Assembly: GCA_965275915.1 (NCBI GenBank)
Contig: CBDHYI010000007.1
Coordinates: 1,178,001-1,242,000 of the forward strand
From: JBDWFY01 sp965275915
GTDB taxonomy: Bacteria; Pseudomonadota; Alphaproteobacteria; Rhizobiales; Stappiaceae
DNA length: 64,000 nucleotides
Direction: 5' to 3'
Position 1 is the first letter of the stretch. Each line of letters opens with the position of its first letter. The notes under the pieces are model-generated. The model saw nothing but the letters and a program-made list of their open reading frames with translations, was not told the origin of the DNA and made no database searches. Position numbers and translations under genes: made by a program. Shown here piece by piece: positions 51,344 through 60,073 of the stretch.

Positions 51344-52873
51344 TCAGGCGAAGTTCTTCGCGTAGCCGTCAACGGCCACCTTCAGCTTGGCTGTCAGATC
51401 GTCGCTCAGCGCTTTCTCGTCGCGGATTGCAGCAAGAAGATCCGCATGTTCACTGCGGAGATTCAACAGCAGTCCTTGCTCGAATTCGCCGACGCGGTTG
51501 ACCGGATGGTCATCGAGATAACCGTTCACACCGGCATAGATCACAGCAACCTGTTCTTCGGTCTTAAGCGGCGAGAACTGGGCCTGCTTGAGCAGTTCCG
51601 TCAGGCGTGCACCGCGGTTAAGCAGTTTCTGCGTTGTCGCATCCAGATCGGAACCGAACTGGGCGAACGCGGCCATTTCACGATACTGGGCCAATTCACC
51701 CTTAATCGGACCGGCAACCTGTTTCATCGCCTTGATCTGAGCCGAGGATCCCACCCGGGACACGGACAGGCCGACATTCACAGCCGGACGAATACCCTGG
51801 AAGAACAGATCGGTCTCAAGGAAGATCTGGCCGTCGGTAATCGAGATCACGTTTGTCGGAATAAAGGCCGACACGTCGTTGCCCTGCGTTTCGATAACCG
51901 GAAGCGCCGTCAGCGACCCGCTGCCATTGTCTTCATTCAGTTTGGCCGACCGCTCAAGCAGGCGGGAATGCAGATAGAAAACGTCGCCCGGATAAGCTTC
52001 GCGTCCGGGAGGACGCCGAAGCAGCAGAGACATCTGTCGATAAGAGACAGCCTGTTTGGACAGGTCGTCATAGCCGATCACCGCGTGCATACCGTTGTCA
52101 CGGAAGAACTCGCCCATTGCGGTCCCGGCGAACGGCGCCAGAAACTGCATCGGTGCCGGGTCGGAGGCGGTCGCGGCGATCACGACGGAATATTCCAACG
52201 CGCCTGCTTCTTCCAGCGCCTTCACGAACTGGGCGACCGTCGACCGTTTCTGACCGACGGCAACGTAGATGCAATACAGCTTGTCGCTTTCGTTGTCCGC
52301 GGCGTGCAACGGCTTCTGGTTCAGGAACGTGTCCAGGATGATCGCTGTCTTGCCGGTCTGACGGTCGCCGATGATCAGTTCACGCTGGCCACGGCCGATC
52401 GGGATCAGGGCATCAATCGCTTTCAGGCCGGTTGACATCGGTTCATGAACCGATTTCCGCGGCAGAATACCGGGAGCCTTGACGTCCACACGCCGTTTTT
52501 CGGTTGATTCAATCGGACCCTTGCCGTCGATCGGATTACCCAGCGCATCGACAACGCGGCCGAGCAGGCCCTTGCCGACCGGCACTTCCACAATGGCACC
52601 GGTGCGTTTGACCGTGTCGCCTTCGCCGATACCCCGGTCGTCGCCGAAAATAACGACACCGACATTGTCACTTTCAAGGTTCAGCGCCATTCCCTGGATA
52701 CCACCTGGGAATTCGACCATTTCACCGGCCTGCACCTGATCCAGACCATACACGCGGGCGATACCATCGCCCACGGAGAGAACCTGGCCGACCTCAGAGA
52801 CTTCAGCTTCCTTGCCGAAATTCTGGATCTGTTCCTTGAGGATGGCGGAGATTTCCGCGGCCCGAATATCCAT
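51344..52873 (-). CDS. atpA: ATP synthase F1 subunit alpha
   Basis: Alpha carries the regulatory nucleotide site and completes the catalytic interface. The 509-residue protein has GDRQTGKTAI as Walker A, PGREAYPGDVFYLHSRLLERSA, and the arginine finger region VGLSVSRVGSSAQ. It overlaps atpH by one base. No Fo genes (atpB, E, F) are in this cluster, as usual for Rhizobiales, where Fo and F1 genes are separated. Confidence 0.98.
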   Translation of the reverse strand: MDIRAAEISAILKEQIQNFGKEAEVSEVGQVLSVGDGIARVYGLDQVQAGEMVEFPGGIQGMALNLESDNVGVVIFGDDRGIGEGDTVKRTGAIVEVPVGKGLLGRVVDALGNPIDGKGPIESTEKRRVDVKAPGILPRKSVHEPMSTGLKAIDALIPIGRGQRELIIGDRQTGKTAIILDTFLNQKPLHAADNESDKLYCIYVAVGQKRSTVAQFVKALEEAGALEYSVVIAATASDPAPMQFLAPFAGTAMGEFFRDNGMHAVIGYDDLSKQAVSYRQMSLLLRRPPGREAYPGDVFYLHSRLLERSAKLNEDNGSGSLTALPVIETQGNDVSAFIPTNVISITDGQIFLETDLFFQGIRPAVNVGLSVSRVGSSAQIKAMKQVAGPIKGELAQYREMAAFAQFGSDLDATTQKLLNRGARLTELLKQAQFSPLKTEEQVAVIYAGVNGYLDDHPVNRVGEFEQGLLLNLRSEHADLLAAIRDEKALSDDLTAKLKVAVDGYAKNFA

Positions 52874-53433
52874 CAGCCGACCTCTTTCATCGCGATTTTG
52901 AGAGAATTAAGCCTGGTCCGCAGCGACGCATCGATCATCTTGCTGCCGACCCTGACAACGAGGCCACCGATCAACGCAGGATCGACGGTGGCATTAATTT
53001 TGACATCCTTGCCCATGGCCGCGTTCAAGGCTTCCTTGAGCGCTTTGGCATTGGCATCGGACAGAGGCGTTGCCGACTGGACGTCGGCCGTGACCTCGCC
53101 GCGCTTTTCCGCCGCAAGTGCGCGAAATGCACGGATCATACCCGGAAGCGCAAAGAGACGCGCGTTCTTTGCAACCAACTGGATGAAATTACCGACAAGG
53201 CCACCGATTTCGGCCTTGGCCAACACCGCCTGAATGGCATTGGACTTTTCTTCCGCCTTGAACACGGGACTTTCAACGAGGCTTCTCAGATCCGCGCTTT
53301 CGGTAAGCAGCGCATCGAAGCGCGCCAGATCATTTTCAACAGTCTCTACCGACTTCGCCTCTTCGGCAAGATCGTAAAGTGCTGTGGCGTATCGGACTGC
53401 AACCCCGGAAACGGGAGAAAGGTTTTCGCTCAC
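52873..53433 (-). CDS. atpH: ATP synthase F1 subunit delta
   Basis: Delta ties the top of F1 to the peripheral stalk. I use a GTG at 53433 (MSENLSPVSGVAVRYATALYD), giving 186 residues, the usual length; AGGGA lies just upstream. A start at 53490 would add 19 residues without homology. Segments VAVRYATALYDLAEE and GGLVVRVGSKMIDASLRTRL are typical. It is the first gene of the operon. Confidence 0.95.
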   Translation of the reverse strand: MSENLSPVSGVAVRYATALYDLAEEAKSVETVENDLARFDALLTESADLRSLVESPVFKAEEKSNAIQAVLAKAEIGGLVGNFIQLVAKNARLFALPGMIRAFRALAAEKRGEVTADVQSATPLSDANAKALKEALNAAMGKDVKINATVDPALIGGLVVRVGSKMIDASLRTRLNSLKIAMKEVG

Positions 53434-53645
53434 CTGATCCCTGCTCTTTGACGCATATAAAACCCTGACACAGCGCTCAACGGCTAGCAAGGCTCTGGAT
53501 TTATTGAATTTTTGAGATCAGAAAACACAACCTGCGCAGCTGTATCCCCCGAAGCCGCGCATCGCATAGCATACGAACTTTAGATGCGCAACTTCACCAA
53601 GCCGCTTTCTGAAACCCAAAAAGAGGTATTTTCAGGCGTCACTAA

Positions 53646-55823
53646 TCACATGAAGCTTTGCGGATCAATATCGACTTGAGTTCGAAGGCCACTTTTTTGT
53701 GGCGGAAGGTGTTGAAGCCACTCTCGAATATAGGCCTGCAGATCGATGGTCCGCCTCGCCTGAAGGAGCAGACGGAACCGGTAACGCCCGCGGATCAGAG
53801 CCAGAGGCGCTTCGACAGGTCCCAACACGGTGACGCCGTCCAAGCGCGGCGCCAGCCGTGCAGCCTGCCGCCCATAGTCCTCCGCCGTTCTCCGGTCCGG
53901 CGCGGATATGATGATGCCGGCCAAACGGCCAAACGGCGGCAAGCCGGCCTCTTTTCGCGCGGCAATCTCAGCCGCGTAAAATGCTTCGCTGTCGCCCCCT
54001 ACCAGGGCTTTTATGACGGGATGCTCGGGAGCATAGGTCTGAAGGATGCCCCGGCCCTGCCCGCCAAGGCGCCCCGCACGGCCGGTCACCTGGGCCAGAA
54101 GCTGGTAGGTCTTTTCGGCGGCCCGGAGGTCGCCGTGCGACAATCCAAGGTCCGCATCGACAACGCCGACCAGCATCATGAGCGGAAAATTGAGGCCCTT
54201 TGCGACCAGTTGCGTGCCGATGACAATATCGACCTCACCGTCTTCGATGACCTTCAGTTCACGGCGCAAACGCTCAACCCCGCCGCCAAGATCGGAAGAC
54301 AGAACCAGCGTCCGCGCCTCGGGAAACCTCTCGGAGATTTCCTCGGCAATACGCTCGATCCCCGGACCGCAGGCGACCAGCGAGTCCGTGTCATCGCATT
54401 CAGGGCACCGGTCCGGCTTCTTCTGGGTATGCCCGCAGTGATGGCATACGAGCCGGCCGCGAAACCGGTGTTCAACGAGCCAGGCCGAACAATTGGTGCA
54501 CTGGAACCGATGACCGCAGGTGCGACATAATGTCAGCGGTGCATATCCGCGCCGGTTCAGAAACAACAGCGACTGAGCCCCGGCCTCGTACGTTTCCCGA
54601 ATCTTCTCCAGCAATTGCGGTGCCAGCCAGAAGCCCCGGTCCGGACCGTCCTGCCGCATGTCCACCATGCCGATCTCGGGCATGGAGACTCCGGACGCGC
54701 GTTCGGACAGAACCACTCGGCTATACCGCCCCTGGTCGGCATTGACCCTGCTTTCGATTGACGGTGTTGCGGAGGAAAGAAGAACCGGAAACGCGCCGAT
54801 ATGTCCGCGCACCACCGCCATGTCGCGCGCGTTGTAGGGAACCCGGTCATCCTGCTTAAAGGCGCCGTCATGCTCTTCATCGACAATAATGAGACCAAGG
54901 TCGGAAAAGGGCAGAAACAAAGCCGATCGCGCACCGACGACAACGGAGGCGGTTCCTGCCGCAACATCTCGCCACACCCGCGCACGTTTTTTCTGCCCGA
55001 GATCGGAATGCCACTCAGCCGGGCACGCGCCAAATCGCCGTTCGAACCGATCCAGGAACTGGCTGGTGAGGGAAATTTCCGGGAGCAGTATCAGAACCTG
55101 ACAACCGGTCCTCAGCGCCTCCGCAACCGCCTCGAAATAGACCTCCGTCTTGCCGGATCCGGTTACGCCATCGATCAGTGTCACCGAATAGCCTTTTCCC
55201 ACTGTCGCGATCAGGTGATCCGCGACCTCCTGCTGAGCTTCGGAAAGCTCCGGACCGGTCATGTCCGGGTCCGGGCGGCGGGGCGACGACGTTGCAGGCA
55301 GCGAAACGCGTTCAAGCGTCCCCGCTCCGGCAAGGCCCTCCACAACGGACGAACTGACGCCGGCAGTCTCCACAAGATCTTTCTTTGTCCAACTGAGCCC
55401 GCCTTCAAGACAGTCCAAAACCCGTTGCCGGGCCGGCGTCATGCGCGGTGGCGGCGGGCCACCCAGGCGAAAGCCGGAAACCGGCGGCTCCGGTTCCAGC
55501 GCCTGCGGCAATCGGGCCACCATCCGCAGCACCATACCCGGTGTGGAAAGGGTCCAGTTCGCCACCCATTCGACAAAGCGGCGCATCGGTTCGTCCAACG
55601 GTCGGGCAGGATAAACATGGGAAATATCTTTGAGCCTGCCCGGATCGACATTGCCTTCAACCGGTCCGTCCCAAACCGCGCCGATGACGTCCCTGGGACC
55701 CAGCGGCACCCGGACAATCGTTCCGGGCTGAACATCGCAGCCGGGCGGTACACGGTAGGAATAGGCACGCACGACGGGGACAGGAACGATGACCGGCACC
55801 ACCTGTTCGTCAAACAGGGTCAT
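53646..55823 (-). CDS. priA: Primosomal protein N' (PriA helicase)
   Basis: PriA restarts stalled replication forks by loading the primosome. The 725-residue protein has an N-terminal 3'-DNA-binding domain (VRVPLGPRDVIGAVW), Walker A VTGSGKTEVY, the DEEHD box, a zinc-binding region with eight cysteines (CRTC, CTNC, CHHC, CPEC), and helicase motif GTQLVAKGLNFPLM. It is next to the atp operon but has its own start region. Confidence 0.96.
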   Translation of the reverse strand: MTLFDEQVVPVIVPVPVVRAYSYRVPPGCDVQPGTIVRVPLGPRDVIGAVWDGPVEGNVDPGRLKDISHVYPARPLDEPMRRFVEWVANWTLSTPGMVLRMVARLPQALEPEPPVSGFRLGGPPPPRMTPARQRVLDCLEGGLSWTKKDLVETAGVSSSVVEGLAGAGTLERVSLPATSSPRRPDPDMTGPELSEAQQEVADHLIATVGKGYSVTLIDGVTGSGKTEVYFEAVAEALRTGCQVLILLPEISLTSQFLDRFERRFGACPAEWHSDLGQKKRARVWRDVAAGTASVVVGARSALFLPFSDLGLIIVDEEHDGAFKQDDRVPYNARDMAVVRGHIGAFPVLLSSATPSIESRVNADQGRYSRVVLSERASGVSMPEIGMVDMRQDGPDRGFWLAPQLLEKIRETYEAGAQSLLFLNRRGYAPLTLCRTCGHRFQCTNCSAWLVEHRFRGRLVCHHCGHTQKKPDRCPECDDTDSLVACGPGIERIAEEISERFPEARTLVLSSDLGGGVERLRRELKVIEDGEVDIVIGTQLVAKGLNFPLMMLVGVVDADLGLSHGDLRAAEKTYQLLAQVTGRAGRLGGQGRGILQTYAPEHPVIKALVGGDSEAFYAAEIAARKEAGLPPFGRLAGIIISAPDRRTAEDYGRQAARLAPRLDGVTVLGPVEAPLALIRGRYRFRLLLQARRTIDLQAYIREWLQHLPPQKSGLRTQVDIDPQSFM

Positions 55824-56090
55824 GTGGTCTTCAACCCCTTCTGTACAGCGTTCAAATCCACTTTTTCAGCCAATTCCGAAAATCGGGGTGTCGATTCGTT
55901 TTGAAACAGGATAAAGGAAGCGCGGGAAAAATAATCACGGGATGCGCATCCGGATCGGGCGATCGATAGAGGATCAAGAAATCCAGGATCATGCGACGTG
56001 GCGGGTAAAGAGCGCTTTGCGACCGCGCGCCTTTGTCCAAATGCGCGTCCATCGCCGCGCCCGCGCCACCAGATAAGGAGTTTTCAGGCC

Positions 56091-56747
56091 ATGAAGTTTT
56101 TTGTCGACACCGCCGATGTCTCGGAAATCAAAGAGCTGGCGTCAACAGGCCTGCTCGACGGGGTAACCACCAATCCATCGCTGATCCTGAAATCCGGCCG
56201 TCCCATGCTGGATGTCGTGAAAGAAATTTGCGATCTGGTCGAGGGACCGGTCAGTGCGGAGGTCACCGCCACCGAGGTGGAGACCATGATTGCAGAAGGG
56301 CGCAAGCTGGCTGCTTTGGCGCCGAATGTCTGCATCAAACTGCCACTGACGTGGGACGGTCTGAAAGCCTGCAAGGCGCTTACCGGAGAAGGCCACAAGG
56401 TGAATGTGACCCTCTGCTTTTCCGCCAATCAGGCCCTGCTTGCCGCAAAAGCCGGTGCAACCTTCATTTCACCCTTCATAGGCCGGCTGGACGATACCAA
56501 CATTGACGGTATGGAGCTCATTCAGGAAATCCGCGCCATTTACGACAATTATCCGGCGCTTGAGACGGAAATCCTGGCTGCGTCGATCCGTTCGCCGAAC
56601 CATGTGAAAATGTCGGCGATTTACGGGGCGGACGTTGCAACGGTGCCGCCGTCGGTTCTGAAATCGATTGTCAAACACCCCCTGACCGACAAAGGACTTG
56701 AGCAGTTCCTTACAGACTGGGCAAAAACGGGGCAAAGTATCCTGTAA
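56091..56747 (+). CDS. fsa: Fructose-6-phosphate aldolase / transaldolase, TalC-Fsa type
   Basis: This 218-residue protein belongs to the short transaldolase family of decamers that cleave fructose-6-phosphate or act as transaldolase. The Schiff-base lysine is in CIKLPLT, N-terminal MKFFVDTADVSEI and GVTTNPSL are conserved, and FISPFIGRLDD follows. I start at ATG 56091, seven bases after AAGGAG. Whether the activity is aldolase or transaldolase cannot be read from sequence alone. Confidence 0.93.
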   Translation: MKFFVDTADVSEIKELASTGLLDGVTTNPSLILKSGRPMLDVVKEICDLVEGPVSAEVTATEVETMIAEGRKLAALAPNVCIKLPLTWDGLKACKALTGEGHKVNVTLCFSANQALLAAKAGATFISPFIGRLDDTNIDGMELIQEIRAIYDNYPALETEILAASIRSPNHVKMSAIYGADVATVPPSVLKSIVKHPLTDKGLEQFLTDWAKTGQSIL

Positions 56748-56790
56748 GACACGCTCTGGGGTGTGAACCCATAACGTCAGAATGCAAGGC
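56748..56790. repeat. Dispersed intergenic repeat, copy 2
   Basis: GCTCTGGGGTGTGAACCCATAACGTCAG resembles GCTCAGGGTGTAGACCCATAAATCAG at 19382-19407 after rpsA. Its first 12 bases are the reverse complement of 23541-23552. Confidence 0.5.
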
Positions 56791-56844
56791 GATTATCACT
56801 TACCCGGCCAAATAACAAACTTTCCGATCTTTCCACAAATAATC

Positions 56845-56908
56845 CGGCAAAAATGAAAAAAACTGAGGCTCAGCGCCATCGCTGCCTCAGTTTTTTTCAT
56901 TTTTGCCG
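56845..56908. repeat. 25-bp perfect inverted repeat between fsa and xerC (long hairpin / terminator)
   Basis: Arms 56845-56869 and 56884-56908 are perfectly complementary over 25 bp. The 14-base loop can add an AGCG/CGCT stem. The A-rich and T-rich halves of the arms give strong T runs on both strands, so it could end transcription from either side. It is much longer than the usual intrinsic terminator. Confidence 0.85.
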
Positions 56909-56951
56909 TAAGGTGAAGATCTGTGAGTTGGAGGCGAAACAGCGGTTCAGT

Positions 56952-57914
56952 ATGGCGGGTGCATCCGATCGTTCGAGCGACGCTTTTTTAGTCATCGTTC
57001 AAAGTGATTTGAGAGACATGGTTGACGAGTGGCTGGATCACCTGGGATCCGAACGCCGGCTGTCGAACCACACAATGCAGGCCTATGAACGGGACGTTGA
57101 ACAGTTTTTCCGTTTTCTGACGGGTCATCTGGGAGGAGCACCGGGGCTGGACCGGTTTGCCGGGCTCAAAACCTCCGATTTTCGCGCTTTTCTTGCCAGC
57201 AGACGGCATGACGGTGCCGGCAGCCGAACGTTGGCGCGCGGGCTCTCCGGCATCCGTTCGCTTTATGCATTTCTCGAAAGACGCGGATTGGCGAGCAGCG
57301 CTGCCCTGCAGGCGTTGCGCTCGCCGCGCATCTCCCGCGCACTGCCAAAACCCCTGCCGGAGAAATCCGCCCGGAAGGTTGTGTCGTCAGACGCCTCACC
57401 GGACGAAGAGCCTTGGGTCGCAGCCCGCAATGCCGCCGTTCTGACGCTGCTTTACGGATGCGGCCTCCGCATTGCAGAAGCGCTGTCACTCACCCGCGAA
57501 GAAGCACCTATGCCGGGTGTTTCCTCTTTGCGCATTCTGGGAAAGGGCCGGAAAGAACGGATCGTACCACTGCTGCCGGTCGTGTGCGAGGCAATCGGCG
57601 AATATATTCGCCTGTGTCCGTTCGGCCTTGCGCCGAAGGAGAAACTGTTCCGCGGCGTTCGCGGCGGCCCGTTGTCACCGCGCATCGTTCAACTGGCGAT
57701 GCAGCGCCTCAGGGGAGCGCTCGGTCTGCCGGACTCCGCCACGCCCCATGCGCTGCGGCATTCCTTTGCCACCCACTTGCTGGCCGGCGGCGGAGACCTG
57801 CGATCGATACAGGAACTGCTCGGCCATGCCAGCCTGTCATCGACCCAAGTCTATACCGAAGTCGACATGGACCGTGTCCTGGATATCTATAAAAAGGTCC
57901 ATCCAAGGGCTTAG
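56952..57914 (+). CDS. xerC: Tyrosine recombinase XerC
   Basis: XerC with XerD resolves chromosome dimers at dif. The protein of 320 residues has an N-terminal SAM-like core-binding domain (WLDHLGSERRLSNHTMQAYERDVEQF) and a catalytic domain with R in YGCGLRIAEALSL, K in GKGRKER, HALRHSFATHLL, LGHASLSSTQVY and the nucleophile tyrosine in QVYTEVD. I reject an upstream start at 56853, which lies inside the 25-bp hairpin, and use ATG 56952. No dif-like site was recognised. Confidence 0.9.
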   Translation: MAGASDRSSDAFLVIVQSDLRDMVDEWLDHLGSERRLSNHTMQAYERDVEQFFRFLTGHLGGAPGLDRFAGLKTSDFRAFLASRRHDGAGSRTLARGLSGIRSLYAFLERRGLASSAALQALRSPRISRALPKPLPEKSARKVVSSDASPDEEPWVAARNAAVLTLLYGCGLRIAEALSLTREEAPMPGVSSLRILGKGRKERIVPLLPVVCEAIGEYIRLCPFGLAPKEKLFRGVRGGPLSPRIVQLAMQRLRGALGLPDSATPHALRHSFATHLLAGGGDLRSIQELLGHASLSSTQVYTEVDMDRVLDIYKKVHPRA

Positions 57915-57955
57915 GCTCAGGACCTATTTATGTTGGATCATTTGATGGCGGAAAG
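57915..57955. repeat. Dispersed intergenic repeat, copy 3
   Basis: TATTTATGTTGGATCATTTGATGGCGGAAAG after xerC aligns with 23552-23582 (about 23 of 31 matches). Confidence 0.45.
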
Positions 57956-58016
57956 TCGGGCCAGTCGACAAGGGGCGTAACGATGTCCGATCGGCCGATT
58001 TTCCCCACCTGTGAAA

Positions 58017-58074
58017 GAGCGGGTTATGATTAGGTTGGCGCCGTCAAATGCGTTAATTTAATCATAACGCGCTC
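58017..58074. repeat. Imperfect 16-bp inverted repeat between xerC and the secreted protein gene
   Basis: GAGCGGGTTATGATTA and TAATCATAACGCGCTC pair with one mismatch around a 26-base spacer. GAGCG..CGCTC ends are typical of rhizobial intergenic palindromes. Confidence 0.65.
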
Positions 58075-58147
58075 TGGTTTCGCCGCTTCATAAACTTTTA
58101 ATTGCATTCTGCTAAGGTACGACCACCGTAATCTGGAGGTCTCGTCA

Positions 58148-58594
58148 ATGCGCGATTTCCCAAAACAGTCGGCAATTGTCCGGCCCTTTATGCTTGGCTT
58201 TTCGGCAATTCTGCTTGCAGCCGCTTTGCAGCCGGCCAACGCACGGCAGGACGATGCCTGTGTGCAGCCGGAAACCGGCGTCTGGACAAACGCCAATGCT
58301 TCCGGCAAGCAGATCGCACGAATTGAGGTCGACACCACCTGTCCCGGCGGGACGATTTACTATCGCGTGCGGGTGTTTGTGAAATGCGCGCCGCGCGACT
58401 GCAAATGGGGATGGACAGACGGCTTTCGCCAGTCAAATGGACGGCTGGTCGCCGATTTTCCCGGTTTTTTTGCGGCCAAACACGTTGAGATGTCCGTTGC
58501 CGGCGACCGTATGCACACCAACTCGACCGACAGCTTTCACGATCGCAGGCGACCCGATCAGCATCAATCGGCCATACTTCGGCGCGTTGAGTGA
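58148..58594 (+). CDS. Small secreted protein of unknown function
   Basis: The 148-residue protein has a signal peptide with hydrophobic core GFSAILLAAALQPANA, likely cleaved near residue 32. The mature part has four cysteines (C38, one in TTCPGG, two in VKCAPRDCKWGW), suggesting one or two disulfides in the periplasm, and a His/Arg-rich polar tail. I do not recognise the family. GGAGG lies 12 bases before the ATG. It is convergent with lpdA. Confidence 0.7.
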   Translation: MRDFPKQSAIVRPFMLGFSAILLAAALQPANARQDDACVQPETGVWTNANASGKQIARIEVDTTCPGGTIYYRVRVFVKCAPRDCKWGWTDGFRQSNGRLVADFPGFFAAKHVEMSVAGDRMHTNSTDSFHDRRRPDQHQSAILRRVE

Positions 58595-58607
58595 TACCGG
58601 AACGCCC

Positions 58608-60011
58608 TTACATATGAATAGGCTTGGCAAACGTTGCCATAGCCGCTTCCTTTACGGCCTCGGATGTCGTCGGATGGGCATGACAGGTGCGCCCAAGATC
58701 CTCTGAAGACCCACCGAATTCCATCAGAACGGCTGCTTCGTGAATCATATCGCCGGCCCCGGCACCGACAATATGAACGCCGAGCACCTTGTCGGTCTCC
58801 TTATCCGCGAGCACTTTGACAAAGCCATCCGTCAGCAAAGTCGATTTCGCGCGCCCGTTGGCTGTGAACGGAAATTTCCCGGTATTGTAGGCAATACCGG
58901 CCGCTTTCAGTTCCTCCTCCGTTTTGCCGACCGAGGCCACTTCGGGCATTGTGTAAACGACACTGGGAATAACGTCGTAATTCACATGACCGGCCTGCCC
59001 GGCGAGAATTTCCGCAAGCGCGACACCTTCGTCTTCGGCCTTATGCGCCAGCATCGGCCCCGCAACGACATCGCCGATGGCATAGATGCCCGGGACATTG
59101 GTCTGAAAATGCCCGTTAATCTCAACGCGGCCACGATCATCGACGGCCACCCCGGCTTCCTTAAGCCCCAGCCCTTCGGTATATGGCCGCCGGCCGATGG
59201 CAACCAGCACGATATCCGCGCTCAGCGTCGTTGCCTCGCCGCCCGCAGCCGGTTCGACCGAAACTTCGAAGCTTTTGCCTTTCTTCGCAACGCCGGTCAC
59301 TTTCGATGACAGCTTGAAGTCGAAACCCTGCTTTTTCAGCATTCGCTGAAACTGCTTGGACACATCCGCATCCATTGGCCCCAGGATCTTGTCAAGAAAC
59401 TCGACAACGGTGACCTTGGTGCCAAGCCGCGCATAAACCGAGCCCAGCTCCAGCCCGATCACGCCGGCCCCCACGATCACCATTGATCCGGGAATTTTTT
59501 CAAGCTCCAGGGCACCGGTCGACGTGACGATCTGTTTTTCATCGACCTCAACGCCCGGAAGAGGCATTGAATCGGAACCGGTGGCAATAACGATGTTCCT
59601 GGTCTCAAGAACCGACTTTTCGCCGGTGTCCGAGGTCACTTCGACCTTGCCCGCCGACAGGATCCGTCCGGTTCCGTGATGCGCATCGATCTTGTTTTTC
59701 TTAAACAGAAACGCAATGCCGGTGACGTTGGACTCAATTGTGCTGGCCTTGTGCGCGAGCATCTTCTTCCAATCGACCTTCGGCTTGCCGGTCACGATAC
59801 CGAACTTGTCGAACTTATGAACAGCCTCTTCAAACATTTCCGAGGCATGCAGCAGCGCCTTGGATGGAATACATCCGATATTCAGGCATGTTCCGCCGTG
59901 GTGTTCCCGTTTCTCCACCACGGCCACTTTCATCCCCAGCTGGGCGGCCTTGATGGCACAGACATAACCGCCCGGACCGGTGCCGATGACAATAAGATCA
60001 TATTGGGACAT
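58608..60011 (-). CDS. lpdA: Dihydrolipoyl dehydrogenase (E3)
   Basis: E3 reoxidises the lipoyl groups of 2-oxoacid dehydrogenases with NAD+. The 467-residue flavoprotein has the FAD motif GTGPGG (10-15), the redox-active disulfide C42-LNIG-C47, a second Rossmann motif VGAGVIGLELGSV, and the C-terminal HAHPTTSEA with the active-site histidine. I use ATG 60011 rather than a TTG one codon upstream. Given its neighbours it most likely serves the 2-oxoglutarate dehydrogenase complex. Confidence 0.97.
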   Translation of the reverse strand: MSQYDLIVIGTGPGGYVCAIKAAQLGMKVAVVEKREHHGGTCLNIGCIPSKALLHASEMFEEAVHKFDKFGIVTGKPKVDWKKMLAHKASTIESNVTGIAFLFKKNKIDAHHGTGRILSAGKVEVTSDTGEKSVLETRNIVIATGSDSMPLPGVEVDEKQIVTSTGALELEKIPGSMVIVGAGVIGLELGSVYARLGTKVTVVEFLDKILGPMDADVSKQFQRMLKKQGFDFKLSSKVTGVAKKGKSFEVSVEPAAGGEATTLSADIVLVAIGRRPYTEGLGLKEAGVAVDDRGRVEINGHFQTNVPGIYAIGDVVAGPMLAHKAEDEGVALAEILAGQAGHVNYDVIPSVVYTMPEVASVGKTEEELKAAGIAYNTGKFPFTANGRAKSTLLTDGFVKVLADKETDKVLGVHIVGAGAGDMIHEAAVLMEFGGSSEDLGRTCHAHPTTSEAVKEAAMATFAKPIHM

Positions 60012-60073
60012 CAAAAGCGCCTTTTCCGTTCAACGCCCGCCGGTCAGAACACGCAGTCCGGGCGATAAATTCA

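Noticed and set aside
55940..55951. Perfect palindrome GGATGCGCATCC between priA and fsa
   Set aside because: Twelve bases with GC-rich dyads are expected by chance in 64 kb; no link to a known regulator.
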